Below, piece after piece: positions 27,688 to 35,000 of a DNA stretch of 64,000 bases. Each line of letters opens with the position of its first letter. Position 1 is the stretch's first letter. Below the pieces are notes generated by a model, which saw only the letters and a program-made list of their open reading frames with translations, did no database searches and was not told where the DNA came from. Source of the stretch: Verrucomicrobiaceae bacterium (GTDB taxonomy: Bacteria > Verrucomicrobiota > Verrucomicrobiia > Verrucomicrobiales > Verrucomicrobiaceae); NCBI GenBank assembly GCA_027490195.1, contig JAIXYN010000011.1, positions 1-64,000 of the forward strand. The letters run 5' to 3'. Made by a program: the position numbers and the translations under genes.

Positions 27688-27720
27688 GGGCGTCAGATCA
27701 GGAACGTGTGGCAAAAGCAA

Positions 27721-27754
27721 AAGGGCAAAATAATGAGGTCATTATTTTGCCCTT
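27721..27754 (-). terminator. Terminator of the act-cox array
   Basis: A perfect 16-base-pair inverted repeat (AAGGGCAAAATAATGA, two-base spacer, TCATTATTTTGCCCTT) lies 27 bases after the coxB stop. On the minus strand it is followed by TTGCTTTTGCC, a moderately U-rich tail. A second small perfect hairpin (CCATCC-AGAA-GGATGG, 27763-27778) lies between it and coxB. It fits an intrinsic terminator closing the respiratory operon. Confidence 0.75.
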
Positions 27755-27781
27755 CGGTTCTGCCATCCAGAAGGATGGAAA

Positions 27782-28594
27782 TTAGTGAGCGGTAGGCTTC
27801 GGCGCAGCGGCTTCGGCTTCCTTGTTTTTCTTGCTGGCGGCGTCGGACTGTTCCTTGGCCCAGGAGTCATATTCAGCGGCAGGAACCACTTCCAGAATGG
27901 CTTTCATCTGAGCGTGGCCCGGGCCGCAAAGCTGACCGCAGATGATGTCCCAGCTACCTTCTTTGATTGGCTTGAACCACATGTGGCTCTTGACGCCAGG
28001 GGTCGCATCCTGTGCCGCACGCATAGGCACGAGCGCCAAGTTATGAATCACGTCCTTGCTGGCCACGTCCACGATGACCGGGCGGCCTACAGGAAGTTTC
28101 ATCGTACCGGGATTGACGAAGTCGTCCTTGCCATTGGGATCGTGCAGATCCTTGCCGGTGGTGTTGGTGGCGCCATCCACATTGCGCAAATCCCAGGTGC
28201 TCAGCATCATGTCGGTGCCAGGGTATTGGAAATTCCAGAGGAACTTCTCGCCCAAGGCACGCATGCGGATGGTGTCGGGGGAGGTGGGATACTCGTCAGC
28301 CTGGTGGGACCAGAGCGGGAAGGCGAAGCCGAGCAGGAGAATGGCTTCGACAATGACCACACCGATTTCGATGTGTGTGGTCGCATGGCCGCGGAAGCCA
28401 TGGTAGTCGGCACGGGCAGTCTTTTGATTGCGGAAACGATAGAAGGCGATGGCAAGGTAAATGGACCAGCCCACGCCGAGCACGACCATGACCCAGTGGA
28501 CAAAGCCCAGCATGTGGTCAACAAGGCCGCCGTGTTCGGAGGCGTTAACGGTCTGGCCCATCCAGACATTGATAGAATCGAGTTTAAGGGTCAT
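27782..28594 (-). CDS. coxB: Cytochrome c oxidase subunit II
   Basis: The CuA-bearing subunit that takes electrons from cytochrome c or a cupredoxin and passes them to haem a. The 270-residue protein has two N-terminal helices (about 20-45 and 70-95) and a periplasmic cupredoxin domain. CuA ligands: His in DVIHNLALVP, and C-x3-C-x3-H-x2-M in CGQLCGPGHAQM. There is no C-terminal haem c domain, so this is aa3 rather than caa3. It ends with a short Lys/Ala tail. The ATG at 28594 is preferred; an ATG at 28633 overlaps the preceding small gene by 23 bases and is also possible. It is the last gene before the terminator. Confidence 0.92.
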   Translation of the reverse strand: MTLKLDSINVWMGQTVNASEHGGLVDHMLGFVHWVMVVLGVGWSIYLAIAFYRFRNQKTARADYHGFRGHATTHIEIGVVIVEAILLLGFAFPLWSHQADEYPTSPDTIRMRALGEKFLWNFQYPGTDMMLSTWDLRNVDGATNTTGKDLHDPNGKDDFVNPGTMKLPVGRPVIVDVASKDVIHNLALVPMRAAQDATPGVKSHMWFKPIKEGSWDIICGQLCGPGHAQMKAILEVVPAAEYDSWAKEQSDAASKKNKEAEAAAPKPTAH

Positions 28595-28610
28595 AAGCTT
28601 GAAGAGGGGT

Positions 28611-28808
28611 TCAGGCAGTGGTGAGGTGCTCATGCGCACGCTGACGACGCACAAAAGAATAAACAAAGCAGGCGGCGCAGATAAACATGAAGGCGAGCAT
28701 GCCTAGCATGAAGAGAATGGCGAAGCCCTGAGCCTGTCCGACAAGGCTGCCTTTGTCGGCCATGCAGGTGGCGCAAGCAAGAACGGAGGATGGAAGCGCG
28801 GGAATCAT
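28611..28808 (-). CDS. Small membrane protein of the cox operon
   Basis: A 65-residue protein with one hydrophobic segment (about 29-50, FAILFMLGMLAFMFICAACF) and a preceding ACATCMADKG, a CxxC that could bind metal or form a disulfide. It lies 16 bases before coxB and three bases after the next small gene. I do not recognise the family; a minor oxidase subunit or assembly factor is inferred only from position. Confidence 0.6.
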   Translation of the reverse strand: MIPALPSSVLACATCMADKGSLVGQAQGFAILFMLGMLAFMFICAACFVYSFVRRQRAHEHLTTA

Positions 28809-28811
28809 GAT

Positions 28812-29018
28812 TCAGACAATGATGGTGCGCATTTTTTTGATCACGTACCAAACACCGTAGGCCATCAGCGCCAAGCAGAGCAGACCCGCGTAGTTTTTAA
28901 GCGGGGCGGCACCGGCGGCGGCAGCGTCTTCAGGCATGAAATGCATCCACAGCCAGAAACCGGCATCGCACAGAATGGCGAAGACGAGAAAGACGATGTG
29001 GAAATGCTTGAGCGACAT
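28812..29018 (-). CDS. Small two-span membrane protein of the cox operon
   Basis: A 68-residue protein with two hydrophobic helices (about 6-28 and 42-60) joined by an Ala-rich acidic loop (PEDAAAAGAAPLKN). It is tightly packed between coxD and the 65-residue protein, so it belongs to the same transcript. No family is recognised. It may be an accessory oxidase subunit. Confidence 0.6.
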   Translation of the reverse strand: MSLKHFHIVFLVFAILCDAGFWLWMHFMPEDAAAAGAAPLKNYAGLLCLALMAYGVWYVIKKMRTIIV

Positions 29019-29035
29019 GGCGGATGTGCGGAGGA

Positions 29036-29368
29036 CTATTGCTGCTCGACGGGTGCGTACATTCCTTTGAATACGAGCGGGTCTTCGTGCGAAAAGATGA
29101 AGAGCGCGAAAAGAACAACTACCAACACCACCGTGAAGAGCAGGATCTTGTAGATCAAACTGCGCTCATGGTTGAGATGCATGAAGATCAGCGCCACGAG
29201 CGTGGCTTTGATCGTCGCCAGAATCATGCCGACGAGGATGTTCAGGCTATGGGTAGGAAGCTCGACGTACGAGAGCCACACGGTAGCTCCGCTGGCGAGG
29301 ATCAGGATGCCCCCGATGATGAGGTACCATTTGATCGATTTCTGGATTGCTTCGATGTTGTCAGCCAT
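29036..29368 (-). CDS. Cytochrome c oxidase subunit IV (prokaryotic type)
   Basis: A 110-residue protein with three predicted helices of the COX4_pro/CyoD-like type: KWYLIIGGILILASGATVWL, a central helix with LATIKATLVALIFMHLNHE, and a third VVLVVVLFALFIF. The KATLVALIFMHL segment is the family hallmark. Subunit IV stabilises the oxidase core and is dispensable for catalysis in related enzymes. It sits between coxC and two small membrane genes. Confidence 0.85.
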   Translation of the reverse strand: MADNIEAIQKSIKWYLIIGGILILASGATVWLSYVELPTHSLNILVGMILATIKATLVALIFMHLNHERSLIYKILLFTVVLVVVLFALFIFSHEDPLVFKGMYAPVEQQ

Positions 29369-29389
29369 GGCAGTGAAAAAGGTGGTGGA

Positions 29390-30739
29390 TTACAGGAGGT
29401 ACAACAGCGGGAAGAGGAAGATCCAGACGAGATCGACGAAATGCCAGAAGAGACCGCCGACTTCGACACGATTGGCGAGATGCTCAGGATCTTGACGCAG
29501 GCGCTTGCCGTCGAATGCAAGGAAGTAGAGCAGCACCAAGGCACCGGCGACGACGTGCAAACCGTGCAGGCCAGTGAGCGTGAAGTAGATGGCGTAGTAG
29601 GTGTTCAGTTTTGGAGTAAAGTTGGAGAAGAAGGTGAAGTCCTTCTTGTCCAGCACCACCGTGGGGTGATGTGCGTGGGCTTCGCCATGGCCACCAGCAG
29701 GAGCATGGGCCTCAGCACCATGAGCATTGCCATGGGCCGCGCCTTCAGCAGGAGGCTCGGCTGAATTCAGTTTGAAGAAGAGGGACTCTTTCTGCAACGT
29801 TGCCGAACGTGTCTTGTCACGTGTCGGATAGTCCTTCTCGAATTTGGTGATGTGATGGTCACGGTTCGCGACGAAGGCCTTCTGCCAGGCTTCACCCAGG
29901 TAGCGGTGATCAAAGGCAAGGGATTTCTCGGACTGCACCACGCCGCGTGCATCGACGCCATCAACTTCAATCGTCATCTTGTCATCGGTCAGTTTACCGG
30001 TGGCGGTGGTTCCGTCACGAAAAGTGATGGTGGTGTCGGTGTAAGCAAAAATTTCGGATGGCTTCACCGCGAACTTGATCGGGGCAGTGGCGATGAGCTT
30101 GATGGAGGCAGTGCCCTTGTTTGCTGCGGCCGCTTTTTTGACCGCTTCCGCACTGAGCGCCTTGAACGAAGCTTCATCCAAAGTGATTTCCTGACCGCCT
30201 TCGGTTTTGAACTTCGGTGCAGTGCCTTCAATGAACGGGAGGACGTAGCCAATTGGATCGGCGGTCACGGCACTGGTTTTTAGCGGAACGGAGAGATTGA
30301 ACTCGGTAGCACCTTCAAACTTCACCTGATAGCCATGAGGAAGGTGGCCGGTAAGCATCGTACCGTCCGTCAGTTTCACGGCGTAGTGGGCAAACTTGGC
30401 CCGATACTCGAGTGATTTGTTGTACATGAACAAACCCGCGCAGATCACGGTGATGGCCATGTTGATGCGGTACCAGCCAAACTTGCGCAGCTTCAGCATG
30501 GCCCAAGCCATGACGACCGTCACGGAGGAGGCAATGAGCACGACGGTGTTGATAAAACCGAGCGTCACGTCCAGATCATGCACCGGCCACGGATAGTCGG
30601 CACCAACGCGGAGGAAGATGTAAGCGGAGAACAAGCCGCCGAAGAGCATAACTTCCGAGGCGAGGAAGAGCCAGATGCCAATCTTAGCGTTGTATAGGCC
30701 GGTGTCTGGACGGGCGTGAACTGTGTAAGGGATGTCCAT
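29390..30739 (-). CDS. coxC: Cytochrome c oxidase subunit III with a large insertion
   Basis: CoxC supports the oxidase core and O2 delivery. Conserved parts: [20 protein letters not shown] (20-40), a helix at about 60-82, [19 protein letters not shown] (94-112), and [17 protein letters not shown] (384-400), with the C-terminal [20 protein letters not shown]. Between residues about 113 and 373 lies an insertion of about 260 residues that normal subunit III lacks; a standard protein would have roughly 190-290 residues. The insert contains beta-like repeated segments ([26 protein letters not shown]) and a His-rich stretch (331-359). No membrane helix is seen in it, so it should form a soluble domain. 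The function of the domain is unknown. Confidence 0.88.
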   Translation of the reverse strand: MDIPYTVHARPDTGLYNAKIGIWLFLASEVMLFGGLFSAYIFLRVGADYPWPVHDLDVTLGFINTVVLIASSVTVVMAWAMLKLRKFGWYRINMAITVICAGLFMYNKSLEYRAKFAHYAVKLTDGTMLTGHLPHGYQVKFEGATEFNLSVPLKTSAVTADPIGYVLPFIEGTAPKFKTEGGQEITLDEASFKALSAEAVKKAAAANKGTASIKLIATAPIKFAVKPSEIFAYTDTTITFRDGTTATGKLTDDKMTIEVDGVDARGVVQSEKSLAFDHRYLGEAWQKAFVANRDHHITKFEKDYPTRDKTRSATLQKESLFFKLNSAEPPAEGAAHGNAHGAEAHAPAGGHGEAHAHHPTVVLDKKDFTFFSNFTPKLNTYYAIYFTLTGLHGLHVVAGALVLLYFLAFDGKRLRQDPEHLANRVEVGGLFWHFVDLVWIFLFPLLYLL

Positions 30740-30775
30740 TGAAGTAGTCGCGGTGCGCGGTTGGGAGTTCGCGGA

Positions 30776-32737
30776 TTAGTGATGGGCCTGTGCTTTTTCA
30801 GCGAGGGCTTTGAGGTCGGGCTTGCCGGGTTCGGACTCCCACTGCGGATAGAAGTCAGTGGTGTGACCTGGAACGCTGTACTCGTAGGGGCCACGATGGG
30901 CGACCGGGTCAAAGAGGAAGTTGCCGTGCGGAGGAGGCGTTGGTGTGGCCCATTCCATGGTGGTGGCGTCCCATGGATTGTCATTGGTGATCTTTTTGCC
31001 GCCTTTGATGCTGAACCAGAAGTTGATGATGAAAGGCACCTGACCGAGCGCGAGGATGAAGGCACCGATGGACATCACGATGTTGAGGGACAGCATGTTG
31101 TCAGGGATGTTGAAGCCGAAGAAGGCACCGATCTTGTGTGTCAGGGTGGTGCTCCAGTGAGACATGCCGCTGGTGTTTTCGAAGTATTTGCCGCCGTCAT
31201 ACCAGCGGCGATGGAAGCCGGCCATGCCCTGAATGAACATAGGGGCGAACACGAGATTCATGCCGATGAGCGACGGCCAGAAATGCAGCTTGCCGAGCTT
31301 GTCGCTCATAAAGCGACCGGTAAATTTCGGGAACCAGTGATAAACGCCGGCAAAGAGGGCAAAGATCGTACCAGGAGCGACGACGTAATGGAAGTGGCCG
31401 ATCACGTAGTAGGTATCGTGCATGGCGAGGTCGATGAACGAGAAGGCCAGAGGCAAACCCGTGAGACCACCGATGCCGAACATGGGCAAGAAGGCAGAAG
31501 CGAAAAGCATCTGCGTGTTGAAGCGAATGGAACCGCCCCAGAGAGACACCATCAAGCAGGTCAGCAGCACTACCGATGGCACCGAGATAAGAACGGTAGT
31601 GATCTGGAAGTAGGTGGACATCATGGTGCCCATGCCGGTGAGGTACATGTGGTGAGCCCAGACAAGGAAGCTGAGGAAACCGAGGGTGAGCACGGAATAC
31701 ACCATCGACTTGTACCCCCAGAGAGGGCGACGAGCATTGCAGGGAATGATGTCCGTCAGGATGGCGAAAGCAGGAAGAATGAGGACGTACACCTCAGGAT
31801 GTGCGAGGAACCAGAACAGATGCTGGTAGAGCAGCGGGCTGCCACCACCGGAAATGTCGAGGTGTTTGCCGCCTTCCATCAGACCTGAAGGTAGGTAGAA
31901 CGAGGAACCGAACACGCGGTCGGAAAGCTGAAGGATGGCCGCCACTTCGAGAGGAGGGAAGGCGAGCAGCAGCAAGAAGGCGGTCACGAACATCGCCCAG
32001 CAGAAGAAGGGCATCTTCATCCACGCCATGCCTTTGGTGCGCAGATTGATGATGGTGGCGATGAAATTGACGGAACCGAGGAGGGATGCGGAGATGTTGA
32101 ACACCATCGCCATCAGCCACCACATGTGGCCGTGGCTCCAGATGCTTGTCACGCCGATGTTGGTCGTGGAGGCGAGCGGTGAGTACATCGTCCAGCCGGT
32201 CTGCACCGGGCCGGTGCCGACGAAGAAGCTGTACATCATGAGCACGCAGCTGATGAAGAAGAACCAGTAGCTCATCATGTTCAGGCGGGGGAACGCCATG
32301 TCGATGGTGCCGATCTGGAGCGGCATAACGAAGTTGCCGAATGCGGCGAAGCCCAGTGGCACGATGCCGAAGAACACCATGATCGTGCCGTGCATGGCAC
32401 CAAGCATGTTGTACAATTCACCATTCAGCGAACCGTCTGCGTTCAGCCAGCGGCCAAACATCTGCTCAAAGAGGTCGCCGATGAGGGGCAGGTGACGAAT
32501 CACCTCGACCGCCGGCACCGGGACACCCGGATAGGCGATGCTCCAGCGCATGAGCAGCATGAGGAAGAAGCCAAACAGAAGAAAGAGCAGGCCGGTGAGA
32601 CCATACTGCAGACCGATGGTTTTGTGATCCGTGGAGAAGATGTACTTCCAGACGAAGCTCTGTTCATGATGCCCGTGTGCATGGTCGTCATGCGAATGAT
32701 CGTGGGCGTGATCGTGAGTGGTGGCGGCGGCGCTCAT
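30776..32737 (-). CDS. coxA: Cytochrome c oxidase subunit I (aa3, A1 type)
   Basis: The catalytic subunit with haem a, haem a3 and CuB. The 653-residue protein has twelve predicted helices. HPEVYV carries the CuB His, the Glu of A1-type proton channels and the cross-linked Tyr. The CuB pair is HH in VWAHHMYLTG, and helix X has haem ligands in IGHFHYVVA. The D-channel-like GNFVMPLQIG is present. The N-terminus (residues 8-24) is very rich in His/Asp (HDHAHDHSHDDHAHGHH), which is unusual and may bind copper. The gene is between the cupredoxin and coxC genes and intact, so this is the working terminal oxidase of the array. Confidence 0.95.
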   Translation of the reverse strand: MSAAATTHDHAHDHSHDDHAHGHHEQSFVWKYIFSTDHKTIGLQYGLTGLLFLLFGFFLMLLMRWSIAYPGVPVPAVEVIRHLPLIGDLFEQMFGRWLNADGSLNGELYNMLGAMHGTIMVFFGIVPLGFAAFGNFVMPLQIGTIDMAFPRLNMMSYWFFFISCVLMMYSFFVGTGPVQTGWTMYSPLASTTNIGVTSIWSHGHMWWLMAMVFNISASLLGSVNFIATIINLRTKGMAWMKMPFFCWAMFVTAFLLLLAFPPLEVAAILQLSDRVFGSSFYLPSGLMEGGKHLDISGGGSPLLYQHLFWFLAHPEVYVLILPAFAILTDIIPCNARRPLWGYKSMVYSVLTLGFLSFLVWAHHMYLTGMGTMMSTYFQITTVLISVPSVVLLTCLMVSLWGGSIRFNTQMLFASAFLPMFGIGGLTGLPLAFSFIDLAMHDTYYVIGHFHYVVAPGTIFALFAGVYHWFPKFTGRFMSDKLGKLHFWPSLIGMNLVFAPMFIQGMAGFHRRWYDGGKYFENTSGMSHWSTTLTHKIGAFFGFNIPDNMLSLNIVMSIGAFILALGQVPFIINFWFSIKGGKKITNDNPWDATTMEWATPTPPPHGNFLFDPVAHRGPYEYSVPGHTTDFYPQWESEPGKPDLKALAEKAQAHH

Positions 32738-32757
32738 AGGCTGGGGGTCAAAAGGGG

Positions 32758-33561
32758 TCAGAGGGTGTGGGCGTTCGCGAAGTCGAACTCGAAATCAGCG
32801 GTGGCCTTGCCGCCACGTACGGTGACGGTGTTGGTGATGCTTTGCGAAAATTGCGGATGCCAGGCTTCTACGATGTATTCACCATCGGCCAGTGCACGAG
32901 TGATGGAGAAACGGCCATCCACACCGGTCACAGCACTGTGCGCACCTTCATGCACAAACACCCACGCATTCATCCAACGGTGTACGTCACATTCGAGGCG
33001 GTAGATGCCAGGAGTGTTGAAGGTCTTCACGTTTTCGTCGCCGCGTGAAGGCTGACCGATGTTGTCGATGTTGGCACTTTTACCCTTCGCTTCGTAACGT
33101 GCGATGCGGATGTTGTGGAAGGTCAGGTCGCTGTTGTGAAAACGGACTTCCTGACCGGCCTGGATAGACACGGTGTGCGGCAGGAACTCGCAGTTCGTCT
33201 GATCCACTTTAGGAACTGCGGAGAGATTGCTGGCGCGCTGGCTGCCACGCACGGTGATCACGGCGTCAGCGAGGGAACCGTCAGCAGCCACTTTCCAGGT
33301 GGAATCAACGATTTCTCCATGACCGGTGCAAAACGGATTGCCACCGACATCGACGATTTTGCGGAGTGCGGCGGAATCGGCACCTTTGAGGATCACTTTG
33401 CCAGTGATGCTAGGTGTTTCGGCGATCTCTATGGCGGGTGCGAGTTTCACCTCTGCAGCAGCCTCAGGCATCTTGCCGCAGCTCACGTTCGCGATCAGCA
33501 TGACGGCTCCAAAGGCAGCCCAAGGTGCCTGGCGGGAGACGGTTTGCTTCACACGGGTCAT
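32758..33561 (-). CDS. Cupredoxin-like lipoprotein with C-terminal beta-sandwich
   Basis: A 267-residue exported protein with an N-terminal hydrophobic segment ending in a lipobox-like ANVSC (about 24-28). The middle part (about 125-205) looks like a type-1 copper fold: His in LTFHNIRI, and C-D-V-H-R-W-M in LECDVHRWMNAW supply the Cys, His and Met ligands. Residues about 210-267 resemble a carboxypeptidase-regulatory (transthyretin-like) domain. Located between cytochrome c and coxA, it is a good candidate for a copper electron carrier to CuA, or for copper delivery. The copper ligands are seen; the role is inferred. Confidence 0.75.
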   Translation of the reverse strand: MTRVKQTVSRQAPWAAFGAVMLIANVSCGKMPEAAAEVKLAPAIEIAETPSITGKVILKGADSAALRKIVDVGGNPFCTGHGEIVDSTWKVAADGSLADAVITVRGSQRASNLSAVPKVDQTNCEFLPHTVSIQAGQEVRFHNSDLTFHNIRIARYEAKGKSANIDNIGQPSRGDENVKTFNTPGIYRLECDVHRWMNAWVFVHEGAHSAVTGVDGRFSITRALADGEYIVEAWHPQFSQSITNTVTVRGGKATADFEFDFANAHTL

Positions 33562-33573
33562 TGCAGTTTGAAA

Positions 33574-34293
33574 TTACTTGGCGGCAGGTGCAGCGGCAGC
33601 AGTAGCGCCAGGGCCAGCGGGGATGTCACCGGGGACATTCTTTTCAGCAAAAGGCTCCAACTCGGCGGCGGTCCACTGAGAGGCGCGTTTTTCTTCATCT
33701 CGCACCTTCTGCACCATTTCTTTGGTGACCATGGTGGCCTCATTGCCCCAGGAGTTACGGACATAGGTCAGCACGTTGGCCAGATCTTGGGATGACATGG
33801 CCGCACCAAAGGGCTGCATGCCGCCGGGGGTGTTGTAACCTTGGCCATTCACCGTGACAGGGCCAACGAGACCATGCTGAACGATGCGGATCAGACGTTC
33901 GGTACCGCCCACGACATACTCAGACTTGGCGAGAGGTGGGAACTGACCGGGAAGACCACCGCCATTGCCCTGATGACAGCCACCGCAAACGGCATAACCA
34001 CTGGCACCTTTTTTCATGGCTAATGCAAAGGGGTCCAAACCGCCGCCGTTAATATCCTTACCTGGACGTGGGTCTCCGCCACCAGCGGCAGCAAAGGGAT
34101 TGCTGACATTGAAGCTCCAACCGCCGGTCATGGGGCCAAGCTGTCCACCGGCGATGATGGCAACGAGCATGAGCAAGAACATCGCCCAAAGAGGTGCGGG
34201 CTGGCTTTCGGGAGCGAGATCTTCCTTCTCGCGCTTCACGGCGGAGTGAAGGCGATCAAGATCGGTGCTGTCTGGATGGGCGGGTGCGCTCAT
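33574..34293 (-). CDS. Membrane-anchored mono-haem cytochrome c
   Basis: A 239-residue protein with a cytoplasmic N-terminal part, one helix (about 35-52, LWAMFLLMLVAIIAGG), and a periplasmic class I cytochrome c domain: C103-G-G-C106-H107 binds haem and a Met in GGMQPFGAAM is a likely sixth ligand. A charged helical segment and Ala/Pro-rich tail follow. It probably relays electrons from alternative complex III or the CcoO-like cytochrome to the oxidase. It lies between the CcoO-like and cupredoxin genes. Confidence 0.87.
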   Translation of the reverse strand: MSAPAHPDSTDLDRLHSAVKREKEDLAPESQPAPLWAMFLLMLVAIIAGGQLGPMTGGWSFNVSNPFAAAGGGDPRPGKDINGGGLDPFALAMKKGASGYAVCGGCHQGNGGGLPGQFPPLAKSEYVVGGTERLIRIVQHGLVGPVTVNGQGYNTPGGMQPFGAAMSSQDLANVLTYVRNSWGNEATMVTKEMVQKVRDEEKRASQWTAAELEPFAEKNVPGDIPAGPGATAAAAPAAK

Positions 34294-34319
34294 GGGGGCG
34301 TGCGGGTCGCGAGAGGGGG

Positions 34320-35000
34320 CTACTTTTTGGCAGGAGAGGCAGCGACGGCTGCGCTCTGTCCGGGGACGGGATAATCCTTTTTGAGGGAGAGAAGGTATTC
34401 GACAAGGCGCTCAGCTTCTTCCGTCGGAACGACTTCATAACCAGCAGGCGGCGCAAACTTCTTCGGCAGCTTCACGGCATGTTCGGAAACGGGCCCTTGA
34501 ATTTTCTGCACGGTGAAGAGGCCTGTGTAAGCTGGCATCGTGCTCCAGTCATGGACGGAACGCGGTGAGTAGAGATGCTGATAAAGCGCCGCTGCAGAGG
34601 GAGCACGCCAGCCGAAGTTGGCGAGGTCGGGGCCGACACGCTGAATGCCGAGCAGGGCGTATTTCTCGCCGAGGTAGTCACCCAGCACATTGGGACGAGC
34701 TGGAGCGGTTGGGCGGGCTTCCTGATCCTGACCCCAGCCTTTATACCAGCCGTCAAGGCCGAGCTGAACCGGACGAATCATCTGCGTGTGGCACTGATTG
34801 CAGCCCTCGCGGATGTAAACGAGCTGGCCCTGACCATTGACGGGGGCAGGCGGGAAGAATCCTTCAACGCCGTCCTTGTCCTTGTCATAAGCGACAGGGG
34901 TGAGTTGCTCGTACTGCATCGCCGGAAGGACGATGAGACACAGCCAAGGCAGCCCGAAAGAGGCGGCGAGGCCGAGAATGAATGTGCGGAAGTTCGTCAT
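34320..35000 (-). CDS. CcoO-like mono-haem cytochrome c
   Basis: A 226-residue protein resembling cbb3 oxidase subunit II (FixO/CcoO). One N-terminal anchor helix (about 8-28) is followed by the haem motif REGCNQCHTQMIRP (C67, C70, H71), almost identical to that of CcoO, and the Met-ligand motif MPAY (M155). The start overlaps the end of the CcoN-like gene by four bases, as in ccoNO operons. Unlike normal CcoO, its partner lacks the cofactor ligands. No ccoP or ccoQ is present. It most likely moves electrons between periplasmic carriers. Confidence 0.85.
   Translation of the reverse strand: MTNFRTFILGLAASFGLPWLCLIVLPAMQYEQLTPVAYDKDKDGVEGFFPPAPVNGQGQLVYIREGCNQCHTQMIRPVQLGLDGWYKGWGQDQEARPTAPARPNVLGDYLGEKYALLGIQRVGPDLANFGWRAPSAAALYQHLYSPRSVHDWSTMPAYTGLFTVQKIQGPVSEHAVKLPKKFAPPAGYEVVPTEEAERLVEYLLSLKKDYPVPGQSAAVAASPAKK

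Noticed and set aside
27782..28594. caa3-type oxidase with haem c on subunit II
   Set aside because: CoxB has no CxxCH motif after the CuA domain.
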